Shown here: in pieces, positions 8,291-17,439 of the stretch
Layout: each line of letters starts with the position of its first letter
Position numbering within the stretch: position 1 is the first letter of the stretch
Assembly: GCA_009700145.1 (NCBI GenBank)
Contig: WLMQ01000005.1
Span: 1-32,524, forward strand
Source: Actinomycetota bacterium
Lineage (GTDB): Bacteria > Actinomycetota > Acidimicrobiia > Acidimicrobiales > Ilumatobacteraceae
Reading direction: 5' to 3'
DNA length: 32,524 nt
Notes under the pieces: generated by a model
Database searches by the model: none
What the model saw: the letters and a program-made list of their open reading frames with translations, nothing else
Told to the model about the DNA's origin: nothing
Made by a program: the position numbers and the translations under genes

Positions 8291-8580
8291 CTTTGAAATT
8301 CAAAGACTCAGTAAATTCAAGTGTTGGTCTTTGCTCATTTCATAGTGGATCCCTAACTTACAAAATTATTAACCTTAAATTCTTGTTGGCTCACTTGTGA
8401 CGTTCATAAATCGAAATATTCTCTTGAGGATTCTACGAATATTCAAGATTAAGAATAATTGATGTTTGAAGATGGTCTACAAAAGCGAAATGTAATTTGC
8501 TATCGCGGCTGGCGATTAATCAATGACACTTAACAATTTCGGTTTTATTATCAGACTCAAATATTTTGTCAATGATGTCA
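8291..8580. other. AT-rich intergenic stretch with a tight palindrome
   Basis: About 290 bases with no convincing gene on either strand, visibly richer in A and T than the flanking genes. It opens with CTTTGAAATTCAAAG (8291-8305), a perfect palindrome with 7-base arms around one base, directly after the stop of the calycin-like gene; such a short loop suits a protein-binding site better than a terminator. No T-tract terminator, tRNA shape or other repeat was seen. Confidence 0.55.
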
Positions 8581-8901
8581 TTAATGAGGACTGGATATCA
8601 GTACGAAGAACAAAACCCAAAGAAGAATTAATATGAGCATGACTAAACAACCCCATTTTCGTTCCTTCTTTTTTCTTCGTTTATTCTCTTCACGTTTGAT
8701 GCATTTTTCCTCTTGACGTTTGAGGAGTTGATCCTCTCGTTGTTGTGGCGTTTTTCTGTTCTTCTTACGTACTAGTTTTTCTTCTTGACGTTTGAGGAGT
8801 TGATCCTCTCGTTGTTGTGGCGTTTTTTTCAATTTTTGTACGAGAGCAGGAATACCTCTAACCAAAACTTGCCTCAACACCAGATAGAAACCATTGATCA
8901 T
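8581..8901 (-). CDS. Orphan lysine-rich, internally repeated protein with C-terminal membrane segment
   Basis: I do not recognise this 106-residue protein. It has a hydrophobic-amphipathic start (residues 4-22), a strongly charged helix-prone middle with two copies of KTPQQREDQLLKRQEEK (residues 26-42 and 50-66, period 24), a run of Arg/Lys, and one membrane segment at about 84-103 followed by a three-residue tail. In DNA the repeat spans 8704-8755 and 8776-8827 with one mismatch. The ATG at 8901 has AGGAG eight bases upstream, which supports a real gene. The layout suggests a tail-anchored protein with a basic cytoplasmic coil that might touch nucleic acid or lipid. Base composition is AT-rich unlike its neighbours, so recent gain is possible. 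Confidence 0.65.
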   Translation of the reverse strand: MINGFYLVLRQVLVRGIPALVQKLKKTPQQREDQLLKRQEEKLVRKKNRKTPQQREDQLLKRQEEKCIKREENKRRKKKERKWGCLVMLILILLWVLFFVLISSPH

Positions 8902-8942
8902 TGATTAATCTCCTATTTTCGGATGCTGTTAAAAGAAGGCAG

Positions 8943-9734
8943 TCACGTGTGGCGTATCGTCATTCCGCCGTCAACGACGATTGATGCTCCGGTGACAAAA
9001 CTCATCGCAGGCATACACAAACTGACCGTCATCTGCGCAACTTCTTCTGGTTCTCCGTAACGCCGTAGAGCGACATGACGTTGCGCATACTTACTTTTCA
9101 TTTCTGCAGGAATAGCCTCAGTCATTCCTGTGTTGATTGGTCCAGGGCAGATGCAATTAACTGTGATTCCATCTTTGCCCAGTTCAACCGCCAAACTTCG
9201 GGTGAGTCCGGCGACGCCCGACTTTGATGCTGAATAGGCAGACAATGTCGGTGTCGCAACAATTGATTCTGTCGAAGCGACATTCACGATTCGTCCTGAT
9301 GAGGATTGTTTCAAATGTGGGAGGGCGGCTCGAATGAGGTGAATATACGCCGACAAGTTGATGGCCATAGTTGTCTCCCATGCAGCTAAGAAATCATCAT
9401 TTGACGAGGTGGCTGGAGAAGACAGAGAAATACCGGCATTGTTGATCACGATGTCAAGTGATCCGAGAACAGCAACGGTCTTGTCAACGACAGTTTGAAG
9501 TTGCTCAGTATCTCGCACATCAACTGCGAAACCAATTGCTCGTTGAGCTCCATACTCATTTTGGATGGCCTGGACGACAGCATTGACCTTGGCCTGATCT
9601 AGATCGACGACGGCGACGCTTGCTCCCTCGTCGGCAAGAAGAAACGCAGTCGCTCGACCCATACCGCTTGCCGCACCAGTCACGATGGCAGTTTTGCCAA
9701 CCAGGCTTCGGGAGAGTTTGCTGAGACGGGTCAT
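8943..9734 (-). CDS. Short-chain dehydrogenase/reductase (SDR)
   Basis: A classical SDR of 263 residues. The nucleotide-binding [10 protein letters not shown] is near residue 20, followed by NNAGIS, the active-site serine in NVASTES, and the catalytic pair in [15 protein letters not shown] after it is the usual PG motif, and the C-terminal [13 protein letters not shown] closes a standard tetramer-forming FabG-like SDR. It oxidises or reduces an alcohol/ketone with NAD(P); the substrate is not predictable. It starts 9 bases after the split-barrel gene and ends the minus-strand directon 15592-8943, so it may act on a compound modified by the other enzymes there. Confidence 0.9.
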   Translation of the reverse strand: MTRLSKLSRSLVGKTAIVTGAASGMGRATAFLLADEGASVAVVDLDQAKVNAVVQAIQNEYGAQRAIGFAVDVRDTEQLQTVVDKTVAVLGSLDIVINNAGISLSSPATSSNDDFLAAWETTMAINLSAYIHLIRAALPHLKQSSSGRIVNVASTESIVATPTLSAYSASKSGVAGLTRSLAVELGKDGITVNCICPGPINTGMTEAIPAEMKSKYAQRHVALRRYGEPEEVAQMTVSLCMPAMSFVTGASIVVDGGMTIRHT

Positions 9735-9743
9735 GGTGTTTCT

Positions 9744-10187
9744 CTATGCTCGCGAGTAGCGCTGCATGCCACCCATGCCGTACATCTTCATGACGAGGGC
9801 TCGTTCAACGGTGACTTCCATAAAGGCAGTATCAGGGCTGTTATCGGGTCCACCTGGAGCGAATCCGCTGAGGTCGTAGTCGAAGACTCCGCTCCACAAA
9901 CGACGTTTTGTATCAATGTCACTCAGCACTCGAGCAGTTCCCCACACTTCTACCCCATCGCCGTTTTCAGTGACCTGCCAATGAAGGGCGACCCGAGGGT
10001 TCTCTGCAACATTTCGAGTCTTGGTAGATGTCAATCCAACCATGATCCATAACGTTTCGCCGTCCCAGCATGGATGAACAGGAACGACATCGGGTTCGTG
10101 ATCGGCGCCAACAGTTGCAATGTGTGCCCACATGCTGAGCGCAGAGCTGGCCGTCTTAACTTCTTCAATAGTGATATCGCTACTCAT
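9744..10187 (-). CDS. Pyridoxamine 5'-phosphate oxidase-like split-barrel protein (FMN or F420)
   Basis: A 147-residue single-domain protein with the split-barrel pattern: [19 protein letters not shown], then [23 protein letters not shown] and [10 protein letters not shown]. This pattern fits the PNPOx-like/F420-dependent reductase family common in actinobacteria, which binds FMN or F420. In this family the cofactor cannot be assigned safely by eye. The ATG at 10187 has a strong AGGGGG five bases upstream. It lies 36 bases after the methyltransferase gene and 9 before the SDR. A redox step on a small organic molecule is likely, the partner being unknown. Confidence 0.82.
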   Translation of the reverse strand: MSSDITIEEVKTASSALSMWAHIATVGADHEPDVVPVHPCWDGETLWIMVGLTSTKTRNVAENPRVALHWQVTENGDGVEVWGTARVLSDIDTKRRLWSGVFDYDLSGFAPGGPDNSPDTAFMEVTVERALVMKMYGMGGMQRYSRA

Positions 10188-10223
10188 GATTCCCCCTCAG
10201 GAAAGTAACCCTCTTATGGTTTA

Positions 10224-11315
10224 TTACGGTCGAACCTCGTAAAACGCATTGAGCGAATGCTCAATATCAAGTTTGCGAAAACGAGTAAAGCCAGCAGAAG
10301 CCGCCATGCTGCGGGCCTTAGATTCTGGAAGCCCTAAAGTCCCGAGTCCAGCACCGCCTTCGGCTGACATTGCAGACGACATGCAACTCATCACACTGAT
10401 GCCGTACATCAATGAAGCCATCGGATTTTTAGCCATGTTTTCACCGAATGTATCGAGGGCTTTGATGTCAACGAGGAGCCAAATTCCATCGGGCTTAAGT
10501 GAGCCTCGAATCGCCTCCATCACTTCTTGTGGATGTGTCATGTCATGAATACAGTCAAACGCTGTCACGATGTCGAGAGATTCGTCATTAGGTAACGGTG
10601 TCACTCGGGGATCTACGAAGTGAACGTTGCTCGTGGCGTCAATTGATTTCTTTTCAAGCGCTCGGTCGAGGGCGTAACGCGAAATGTCATAACCGGTGAC
10701 CTTTGTTTTCGGAAAGGCCTGGGCCATCCGAATAGCCGCGCCACCTGCTCCGCAACCAATATCGGCTACTTTCGCGCCTGCTTCTAAACGTTGAACTGCG
10801 CCGTCAAGTGCAGGAAGAACCACGGGTAAAAGGTATGAACGGCTCCACGGTTCAAAACTTCGCTCAATTCCCACGGCACCCTCGGGCCCATGACTGTCGT
10901 AGTCGAGACCAATACCCGTCTTAAAACTCTCAGGTAAAACGGTGAGGCTTTGCATGGTTTGTGGCAGGCGGTGAAACATGCCCATTCCAAAAGCAGGATG
11001 CAATTCATCAGATAAAACAACAACCGCTTCTGGTGTCATTGAATAACGCTCGGTCCCCCGTTCGTCAATCTCTACTTCAATCAGTCGTGCTGCTGCTTGG
11101 TTATGAATCCATTCTTGGACCCAACGAGGATGAAGTTGAAGTGATGCCGCCAATTCATCAGATGTCACAGCATGTGAAAATGATGAAAGACTTTGGTACA
11201 AACCGAGCCGATCGCCGAGGTGAATCATTCCTGAGGTGACTGCTCCCTCAAGTTTTGAAAAAACCAAAAACGAATACATTTTGAGAAGATTGGGGTCAAG
11301 ATCGCGTTGCGTCAT
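10224..11315 (-). CDS. SAM-dependent methyltransferase with N-terminal winged-helix domain, Rv2258c-like
   Basis: A two-domain protein of 363 residues. The N-terminal third (LGLYQSLSSF, ELAASLQLHPRWVQEWI) is a winged-helix domain of the type that forms dimers in O-methyltransferases. The rest is a class I SAM fold with motif I VADIGCGAGGAAIRMA and the downstream acidic residue in GYDISRYA, plus FDCIHDMTHP at the active-site edge. Mycobacterium tuberculosis Rv2258c has the same build. Substrate unknown, perhaps a lipid or secondary metabolite. Its ATG shares one base with the stop of the phosphatase gene (TAATG) and has AAAGGA upstream, so the two are coupled. Confidence 0.85.
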   Translation of the reverse strand: MTQRDLDPNLLKMYSFLVFSKLEGAVTSGMIHLGDRLGLYQSLSSFSHAVTSDELAASLQLHPRWVQEWIHNQAAARLIEVEIDERGTERYSMTPEAVVVLSDELHPAFGMGMFHRLPQTMQSLTVLPESFKTGIGLDYDSHGPEGAVGIERSFEPWSRSYLLPVVLPALDGAVQRLEAGAKVADIGCGAGGAAIRMAQAFPKTKVTGYDISRYALDRALEKKSIDATSNVHFVDPRVTPLPNDESLDIVTAFDCIHDMTHPQEVMEAIRGSLKPDGIWLLVDIKALDTFGENMAKNPMASLMYGISVMSCMSSAMSAEGGAGLGTLGLPESKARSMAASAGFTRFRKLDIEHSLNAFYEVRP

Positions 11316-12001
11316 TAAAAGGTCCTTTGATCAACAGTCATATGTTCGACATCGCTCAGTTTGGTTAAACCGAAAAAGTGGCCATCACCGATTTGGAAAG
11401 ATTCAAGACGACTGATTGACGCATGGGCTATCACAAATCGTTCCCATTCCCATGGAGTTGGATCTAGACCCAAGATGTGCCCAATGAAAACGCTATTTGT
11501 ACCCGCATGAGCGACACACAAAATCTTCCGTTGTGGTTCGTCAATATGCCAAACTGGCAAATCTTGGGGACTTGCATGAATCCCACGATCGTTCAAGAAA
11601 GTATCTGCTCCCGAGTGAATCCGTTGAACAAAATCTCGAACCGGCTCACCGTCGGTGAGTCCGTCCCAACGCTTTTCCGCGACACGTGCACGCTCTTCAC
11701 AGTAAGCCGCATCTGCCTTCTCACGTGGCGTTCCGTGCCAAAGAGGGTTGCGGATCTCTTCAAGCCAATCTTGGGTGACGACCGGCCCAACCTTCATGTT
11801 GCGCTGTGCGAGAAGTGGCTGCGCAGTTTGTTGAGCACGAACGAGCGGAGATACCCAGATCTCATCGAAATGTTCACCCTCTAAGGCCCGAGCGACGCAT
11901 TCAGCCTGGGCGAAACCCAAATCGGTTAAAGGCGGGTTGTCAACATTGAGATCATCTTTGACCCATTCTGGTTGCCCATGACGGACCAAAACAATTTCCA
12001 T
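11315..12001 (-). CDS. Histidine phosphatase family protein (phosphoglycerate mutase-like)
   Basis: A 228-residue protein that begins MEIVLVRHGQPEW: RHG carries the phosphate-accepting histidine. IWVSPLVRAQQTAQPL supplies the usual second arginine and CVAHAGTNSVFIGHIL the second catalytic histidine, so the active site looks complete. The GxPxW-type start and DNPPLTDLGFAQAE are seen in broad-specificity phosphatases more than in true glycolytic mutases. It sits 28 bases after an ABC exporter gene and overlaps the methyltransferase start by one base. Its substrate within the directon is unknown. Confidence 0.88.
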   Translation of the reverse strand: MEIVLVRHGQPEWVKDDLNVDNPPLTDLGFAQAECVARALEGEHFDEIWVSPLVRAQQTAQPLLAQRNMKVGPVVTQDWLEEIRNPLWHGTPREKADAAYCEERARVAEKRWDGLTDGEPVRDFVQRIHSGADTFLNDRGIHASPQDLPVWHIDEPQRKILCVAHAGTNSVFIGHILGLDPTPWEWERFVIAHASISRLESFQIGDGHFFGLTKLSDVEHMTVDQRTF

Positions 12002-12029
12002 AATGCCTATTGTGTCATTTCTCAGTCGG

Positions 12030-13841
12030 TCAATCTGCCGAGTTGCGAGACATCTCCCAAGATTTATACATCTCGCAGTACAGGCCAGGAGTCGTTACCA
12101 ATTCATCATGGGTTCCATCTTGCACAAGAAGTCCCGAATCAAGCACTAATACTCGATCCGCTCGTGCCGCCGTAGAAAGCCGATGAGCGATCGAAATGGT
12201 TGTACGCCCACGGGAAAGTTTGTCAAGGGCTCTAGTCAGACGGACTTCTGTAGACGCATCAACAGATGAGGTCGCTTCATCAAGAATCAAAATTGAGGGA
12301 TTGATGAGAGACGCTCGCACTAATGCAATCAATTGCCGTTCACCAGCCGATAATTGAGAACCGCGTTGTCCTACGAGTGTGTCGAGGCCCATGGGTAAAG
12401 TTTCGAACCAATCCTGCAAGTCAACGTTGGAGAATGCGTCGACTAGTTGTTGTTGTGTCGCTCGAGGAAGCGCGAAACGAAGATTAGCGGCGACAGTGTC
12501 TGAAAAGAGGAAGGGTTCTTGAGGCACAACTACTAGCAATTTTCTTAACTCATCATTTTGGATTCGATTCAACGGGATACCGCCAATTGAGATCTGCCCA
12601 ACTGTCGGATCAGAGAATCTAGAAAGAAGCCGTCCGAGTGTCGTCTTACCTGAACCCGTCTCTCCCACTATTGCAACTTGAGTGCCGAACGGGATTGAAC
12701 AATAAACGTTTTGCAAAACTGCGTGAGAGTCAATCTCGGACTCACCATCGCGAGGACGATAAGCAAAGGACAGATTCTCTATTTCAATGTCTAAAGGTCC
12801 GCTACCAACTTCGATCGGATATTTCGGAGCCTCTGGTCCGACTGGTATCGCCAAGATTCCAAGGATTCTTCGCATTCCTGAGATTGCAGTTTGGGTTTGA
12901 TCTAAAACCTCGGTGAGTTCAGCTATTGGTTCGAGAAATCGATAGGTCAAGAAAATGAAGCCAACTAATGCTCCGGCCGTGAGGCCTGAACCCGAACCTC
13001 GCCATAAACCGATAAATACGACCGACGAGACCGCTATCGCGCCAAATATTTCTCCGGACGGAAACAGTAAAGCACCGATCATTGTTGCCTTTGTCTGGGC
13101 GTCTCCTCGTGCTTTAGCCGATTTTTTCACCCGTTGACCGAAAATTGCTCCAGCAGAATAAGCATGCAAGGTTTCTGCACCTGTCACGAGTTCTGCTGTT
13201 GAACCCAATACAAAAGAATTCGCCGAACGCGTGGCATCGTATGCAGCAATTAACTTTGATTGAACTCGACGAAGCACATAAATTAATGGCGTTGAGATCG
13301 CAATCACAATGAGCGCTAACACCCAGTCGTAGGCAAGCATGACGGAAGCAACGATCACCATTAATGCGCCATCTAGCAAGTAGGCCAAACCTCCCCAAGA
13401 AAAGAATTGAGAAAGTGTTTCGACATCGGAGGTCACTCGAGCCACCAACGATCCGCGTTGTTCGTCGTTGTGATCCTCGAGACTCAGTAAATGAATATGT
13501 TGGAAAAGTTGAACTCGTAATTCGAAAAGGGCTGCTTCACTTCGTTGACCCAATCTAGAAACGGCAGTTCGTTGAGCGACCGCAGCAATCAACAAATAAA
13601 TAGCTGCCCCAACACAAACTTTGATGACGAGAGATACATTTACTGTTTGCTGCGCAGAATTATTAGTTAGGTGTAAACCATGATCGATTGCCTGTTGGAT
13701 GACAACTGGGACGACAACCCGACCGCTTGCTCCTATCAAAGCTAAAAAGACAGTGAAACCAATTCCTTGTCTCAGGCTAGGTACAGCGCGTACTCCTCGA
13801 TTGAGAGTGGCGATGGCTCCGTTGTTTGTCGATTCGATCAC
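12030..13841 (-). CDS. ABC exporter half-transporter with complete catalytic site (heterodimer subunit)
   Basis: A 603-residue fusion of a six-helix membrane domain (about 20-310) and an ATPase domain. Walker A GETGSGKTT is at 393-401, the Q-loop glutamine at 441, the signature LSAGE at 497-501, Walker B ILILDEATSSVD with the catalytic Glu at 522, and the switch His in IAHRLS at 553. It overlaps the 584-residue partner gene by four bases. The partner lacks the catalytic Glu and switch His, while this subunit has a signature that departs from LSGGQ, which is the pattern of heterodimeric exporters such as TM287/288 or EfrCD. Possible cargo: drug, peptide or lipid. Confidence 0.92.
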   Translation of the reverse strand: MIESTNNGAIATLNRGVRAVPSLRQGIGFTVFLALIGASGRVVVPVVIQQAIDHGLHLTNNSAQQTVNVSLVIKVCVGAAIYLLIAAVAQRTAVSRLGQRSEAALFELRVQLFQHIHLLSLEDHNDEQRGSLVARVTSDVETLSQFFSWGGLAYLLDGALMVIVASVMLAYDWVLALIVIAISTPLIYVLRRVQSKLIAAYDATRSANSFVLGSTAELVTGAETLHAYSAGAIFGQRVKKSAKARGDAQTKATMIGALLFPSGEIFGAIAVSSVVFIGLWRGSGSGLTAGALVGFIFLTYRFLEPIAELTEVLDQTQTAISGMRRILGILAIPVGPEAPKYPIEVGSGPLDIEIENLSFAYRPRDGESEIDSHAVLQNVYCSIPFGTQVAIVGETGSGKTTLGRLLSRFSDPTVGQISIGGIPLNRIQNDELRKLLVVVPQEPFLFSDTVAANLRFALPRATQQQLVDAFSNVDLQDWFETLPMGLDTLVGQRGSQLSAGERQLIALVRASLINPSILILDEATSSVDASTEVRLTRALDKLSRGRTTISIAHRLSTAARADRVLVLDSGLLVQDGTHDELVTTPGLYCEMYKSWEMSRNSAD

Positions 13842-15592
13842 AACAGGTCCTTGCTATGTGACGAATTCTGCTCTTTTGGACGTTCATACGCTTGCATGAG
13901 TGCCCGGTAGGGGCCACTTTGCACAAGAAGCTCTAAATGCTGGCTGGGGCCCACCATTATTTCTGGATGAAAAAACATCACTTCATCGGCCATGCCAATG
14001 AGAGACGGTCGGGACGCAACGGCAATCACTACTGCATCTGACAATTCATTCTCGATATTTTTCAAAACCTTCATTTCGGTATTGGGATCAAGTGCACTCG
14101 TGGTGTCATCAAGAAGAAGGATTTGTGGTCTTCTGATCACTGCTCGGGCTAACGCAATTCGTTGACGCTGGCCGCCAGATAGCCCGACTCCCCTTTCTCC
14201 AATAATCGTGTTGATTCCTTGCGGGAGTTGATGAACGAAATCTGCTTCGGCTACTGCTAGAGACCATAATATTTCATTATCTTCGAAATGTTCTCCCATG
14301 CAAATATTGTCACTAACGGAAGTTCCAAAAAGAAAAGGCTCTTGAAAGACGAGACTGACTTGTTTTCCAGGTGTGGATATATCTCCCTGTAGACATGGAA
14401 TAGTTCCGGCAAGTGATTGAAGAAAAGTTGACTTGCCACAACCCGTGTAACCGACGAGGGCCGTAAATGTTCCAGGTCGAAAGGTCGCAGAGAAATTCTT
14501 GAGAAGAACGTGTTCTGAATCATGCCCTATTGCAATCGACTTCACTTCGAGCTCTGTGCCAGCACGCAAATACTTTGACCTCGGGTCGGTCAGTATTGGA
14601 CTGAGTCGGAGTCTTTGAATTCGCCCAAATCCCGCCTGTGAGCGTGGCATTTCTGAAAGTGCGTAACCGATCAACCGTAACGGGAAAACCAAAAGTGTGA
14701 ACATGTAAATGAAACTGGCCAATTCACCAACCGTGAGATCGCCACTCCGTACGCGGAAAGCTCCGCCAATCACCAAACAGATATTGGTGAGATTGGGAAC
14801 GAAGTCGAGAGCCGCTTCAAAAAGAGATCGCAAGCGAATCGCTTCAACTCGAGCATTTTGAACTCGTGAAGCGATGACGGCAAGTCTTTCCGTCTCACGA
14901 TTTTCAGCACCAAAAGCCTTGACCACTGTGACACCTTCAAAACTTTCATGTACCGCAGCAGAAAGAGAGCCCAGTTCACCCTGTGCGATATCAAACCATT
15001 TATCAACTCGTCGTTGATACAGCACATTGAGTCCGATTAACAATGGAAAGACCGAAGTTGCCGCAACCCCGAGGGCGACATCATTAGAGATCAAACCGTA
15101 GCCCGCGATCACCATCATCAAAATCACGCTGCTCGCATAGGGCAGTGGTGCCATGACCGCAACGCTTGCATCAACATCGACGCCTGCACGTGTCAGCAAA
15201 TCTCCGGTCGATTGTTGTCGATGCCATTGAGGTGGTTGCTGCACCAAAACATCGACTACTTCGTCGGTCAAACTCTGAGCTGTTCGCCATTGAGCTCGTC
15301 CAGCGAATGATCGCCGAACGATGACCCCACAAGCTCTGATGAGCGATAGTCCAAGGAGTAACGCAACTGCAGTCAGAGTACGCGAAAGAGAGAAATGTTG
15401 TGAGTCAAAACGTCGAACGATTACCTCATCGATGATCCATCGAAGCAACCAAGATGAAGCGACCGTACAAACAGCGAAAAGCGCGGCTCCCGCCATAGAA
15501 ATGGAGAAAAGGCCAGGATGGTAAGAAATCAGCGCACGGAGCAACTTGATTGTGCGATGAAACCTTCCCGAAGTTGATGAATGATCGTGCAC
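13838..15592 (-). CDS. ABC exporter half-transporter with degenerate catalytic site (heterodimer subunit)
   Basis: A 584-residue exporter half with an N-terminal membrane domain (about 20-315) and a C-terminal ATPase. Walker A GYTGCGKST is at 381-389, Q417 is in the Q-loop, and the signature LSGGQRQRIALARA starts at 471 and is consensus. Walker B reads ILLLDDTTSALD, so Asp496 stands for the catalytic Glu, and the switch His is replaced by Ser527 (AVASRPS). These two changes mark the subunit that builds the non-hydrolysing site of a heterodimer. The start is GTG at 15592 with AGGA about eight bases upstream. First gene of the minus-strand directon; DoxX diverges from it 28 bases away. Confidence 0.92.
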   Translation of the reverse strand: MHDHSSTSGRFHRTIKLLRALISYHPGLFSISMAGAALFAVCTVASSWLLRWIIDEVIVRRFDSQHFSLSRTLTAVALLLGLSLIRACGVIVRRSFAGRAQWRTAQSLTDEVVDVLVQQPPQWHRQQSTGDLLTRAGVDVDASVAVMAPLPYASSVILMMVIAGYGLISNDVALGVAATSVFPLLIGLNVLYQRRVDKWFDIAQGELGSLSAAVHESFEGVTVVKAFGAENRETERLAVIASRVQNARVEAIRLRSLFEAALDFVPNLTNICLVIGGAFRVRSGDLTVGELASFIYMFTLLVFPLRLIGYALSEMPRSQAGFGRIQRLRLSPILTDPRSKYLRAGTELEVKSIAIGHDSEHVLLKNFSATFRPGTFTALVGYTGCGKSTFLQSLAGTIPCLQGDISTPGKQVSLVFQEPFLFGTSVSDNICMGEHFEDNEILWSLAVAEADFVHQLPQGINTIIGERGVGLSGGQRQRIALARAVIRRPQILLLDDTTSALDPNTEMKVLKNIENELSDAVVIAVASRPSLIGMADEVMFFHPEIMVGPSQHLELLVQSGPYRALMQAYERPKEQNSSHSKDLL

Positions 15593-15620
15593 CCAATATT
15601 CCTAGCAGTAATCTGATCTC

Positions 15621-16151
15621 ATGCTTAGTCTTCAAAATCAGTTCGGATTAGATCAGATCAATTTTGGTCTGATGGTTTTACGTTTAGTACTTGGTCTCTT
15701 TCTCGCCTACCACGGGTACAACAAGGTTTTTGGTAAAGGCGGACTATCTGGAACCGCTTCTTGGTTCGGAAGTATCGGTATGAAGTGGCCCAAGTGGCAA
15801 GCTCGAATGGCTGCAGCGACCGAGATCGGCGCCGGAGTGCTGTTGGCGTTAGGTCTGCTCACTCCGCTAGCCGCAGCGGGCGTCATTGGCGTGATGGTCG
15901 TTGCCATTTACACATCGCATTTGAAGGTCGGATTTTTTGTATTCCTCCCGAATCAGGGATGGGAATACTGCGCAACGATTGCGCTCGGAGCTTTAGCCGT
16001 CGGAACCATGGGGCCAGGTGCATGGTCGATTGACAATGCTATTAATTTCACCATCTCGGGTTGGGGCGCCCTCATTTTTACTGCCGTGCTCGGAGTTGGT
16101 GGAGCAGTGTTGCAACTTGCGACGTCGTATCGTCCAGCCAAAACATCGTGA
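15621..16151 (+). CDS. DoxX-family membrane protein
   Basis: A 176-residue protein with four hydrophobic segments. LMVLRLVLGLFLAYHGYNKVFG at the start and MAAATEIGAGVLLALGLLTPLAAAGVIGVM in the middle are the DoxX/DoxD-like signature: a first helix followed by a short basic loop and then a helix with ExGxG. DoxX proteins are linked to redox and thiol-stress complexes in mycobacteria and to thiosulfate:quinone oxidoreductase in archaea; the role here is not known. The stop overlaps a GTG start of the next gene (GTGA at 16148-16151), which suggests coupled translation. Confidence 0.87.
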   Translation: MLSLQNQFGLDQINFGLMVLRLVLGLFLAYHGYNKVFGKGGLSGTASWFGSIGMKWPKWQARMAAATEIGAGVLLALGLLTPLAAAGVIGVMVVAIYTSHLKVGFFVFLPNQGWEYCATIALGALAVGTMGPGAWSIDNAINFTISGWGALIFTAVLGVGGAVLQLATSYRPAKTS

Positions 16152-16714
16152 GCGACATCATGAGCGAAACCATGAATGCTGACAGCGAGAAGTCTCCCCG
16201 GTCCCGACGTCCATTGCAGTTCTTTCTGGGAACAATTTGCGTGTGTCTCGCAGCGTTTTGGGTCTATGCCTTGTTCTTTGCTTCGAAGCAGGGAGTCAAC
16301 GTCCTCGAAGATAAAGCATGGACGGTTCGGGCAGAAGAAATCTGCAAAAATGCCAATCTAGAACGTGACAAACTTATTGACCTTCGTCGCATTGATTCGG
16401 TGAACGGAAATGCGTTGTCTGAAAGAGCAGACATCATTGATAAAGCAACGGTGATCGTTCAGAAAATGCTGAACGATGTGACGGCTCAGGTACCAAACGA
16501 CGTTGAGGACGCAAAATTGTCCAGTCGCTGGCGAGAGATCTACCAAAGTTGGATCAATGCGCGAATTGATTACACGGCAGTTTTACGCACTGGCGAGAAT
16601 GCCCCTTTTGCAGAATCAATGCTTGAAGGATCGCCTGAATCTGATTACATCAACGACTTCACGACAAACAACCGCATGACGTCATGTGCGGCGCCGATGG
16701 ACTTAGCTGTTTAG
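16148..16714 (+). CDS. Membrane-anchored protein of unknown function
   Basis: I do not recognise this protein. From the GTG at 16148 it has 188 residues: a short basic cytoplasmic start (SPRSRRP), one membrane segment (FFLGTICVCLAAFWVYALFF) and an outside domain of about 140 residues that looks all-helical. Two cysteines outside, one in EEICKNANLERDKL and one in MTSCAAP close to the C-terminus, could form a disulfide that ties the ends of the domain. ATG at 16160 or 16172 are alternative starts; no start has a clear ribosome site, but the GTGA overlap with doxX favours coupling. Its last four bases overlap the acyltransferase stop on the other strand. Confidence 0.75.
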   Translation: MSDIMSETMNADSEKSPRSRRPLQFFLGTICVCLAAFWVYALFFASKQGVNVLEDKAWTVRAEEICKNANLERDKLIDLRRIDSVNGNALSERADIIDKATVIVQKMLNDVTAQVPNDVEDAKLSSRWREIYQSWINARIDYTAVLRTGENAPFAESMLEGSPESDYINDFTTNNRMTSCAAPMDLAV

Positions 16715-17382
16715 TTATTGACGTCTAGCCACGTGCCATCCACAAATTGCCGAATAACTTTTGCAGGTGAACCAACCGCCACGCTGAATGACGGAATTAG
16801 ACCAGTGACGACGCTGTTCGCTCCGATAACAACATGTTCGCCGATATCGGCGCCTGGAAGAATCACACTGCCGTAGCCAAGCCACGAACCGTTTCCGATA
16901 CGTACCGGCTTTTCGGGCATTGTTTGCACCGAGATCGGCAAAGTCACATCTTTGTAGCCATGGTTTTGGTCGGTGATATAGACATTGTGGCCAGTCCACA
17001 CGTCATCACCAATTTCAATCGAGAAATGGCCGACGATGCCGCTCCCCTTTCCGATCAAACAACGATCGCCAATTGTGACGATTCGTTCCGAAATACATTT
17101 TTGACCCGGAACCATTCCAGCCGACAAAGTGCACTGCGGGCCGATCATGGTGTTGCGACCGATATGTATGAACTGCTCGTTGAAAATTGTGTTGGTCGGG
17201 AAGCAAATCACGCTCTGTTGCCCAAAAGATCCAAACCGTTGACCCCGCCTGGTTGTCGCTCCAATCGCTCCTGCCTCGACAGCCATCTCCCACAGGTAAT
17301 GAACTGCACCGGCAAAGAAACGATTTCGCCAGGCTCGACTTTTAGACATCGCAATTGGTGCGTAAGCCGGTTCGTCCTTCAC
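16711..17382 (-). CDS. Hexapeptide-repeat acyltransferase (left-handed beta-helix, WcaF/NodL/Maa-like)
   Basis: A 223-residue protein with many [LIV]-G-x4 turns: IGPQCTLSAG, IGDRCLIGKGSGIVG, IEIGDDVWTG, VRIGNGSWLGYG, IGEHVVIGANSVVTG, and the closing VGSPAKVIRQ. ITDQNHGYKDV holds the histidine used as base in acetyltransferases of this group. Such enzymes acetylate sugars or other hydroxyl groups, often for surface polysaccharides, using acetyl-CoA. The start is GTG at 17382; ATG at 17349 is an equally plausible shorter start. It diverges from the P1 peptidase gene and no other polysaccharide gene is in view, so the acceptor is unknown. Confidence 0.87.
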   Translation of the reverse strand: MKDEPAYAPIAMSKSRAWRNRFFAGAVHYLWEMAVEAGAIGATTRRGQRFGSFGQQSVICFPTNTIFNEQFIHIGRNTMIGPQCTLSAGMVPGQKCISERIVTIGDRCLIGKGSGIVGHFSIEIGDDVWTGHNVYITDQNHGYKDVTLPISVQTMPEKPVRIGNGSWLGYGSVILPGADIGEHVVIGANSVVTGLIPSFSVAVGSPAKVIRQFVDGTWLDVNN

Positions 17383-17439
17383 ACCCTGAGATTATCGGTA
17401 AGTACTTGTTGGAACTGATAAATCTGACAGCATGGGCAG

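Noticed and set aside
8291-8580. The AT-rich spacer, considered as a tRNA, small RNA or replication origin.
   Set aside because: No cloverleaf, no terminator with T tract and no DnaA-box cluster could be seen.
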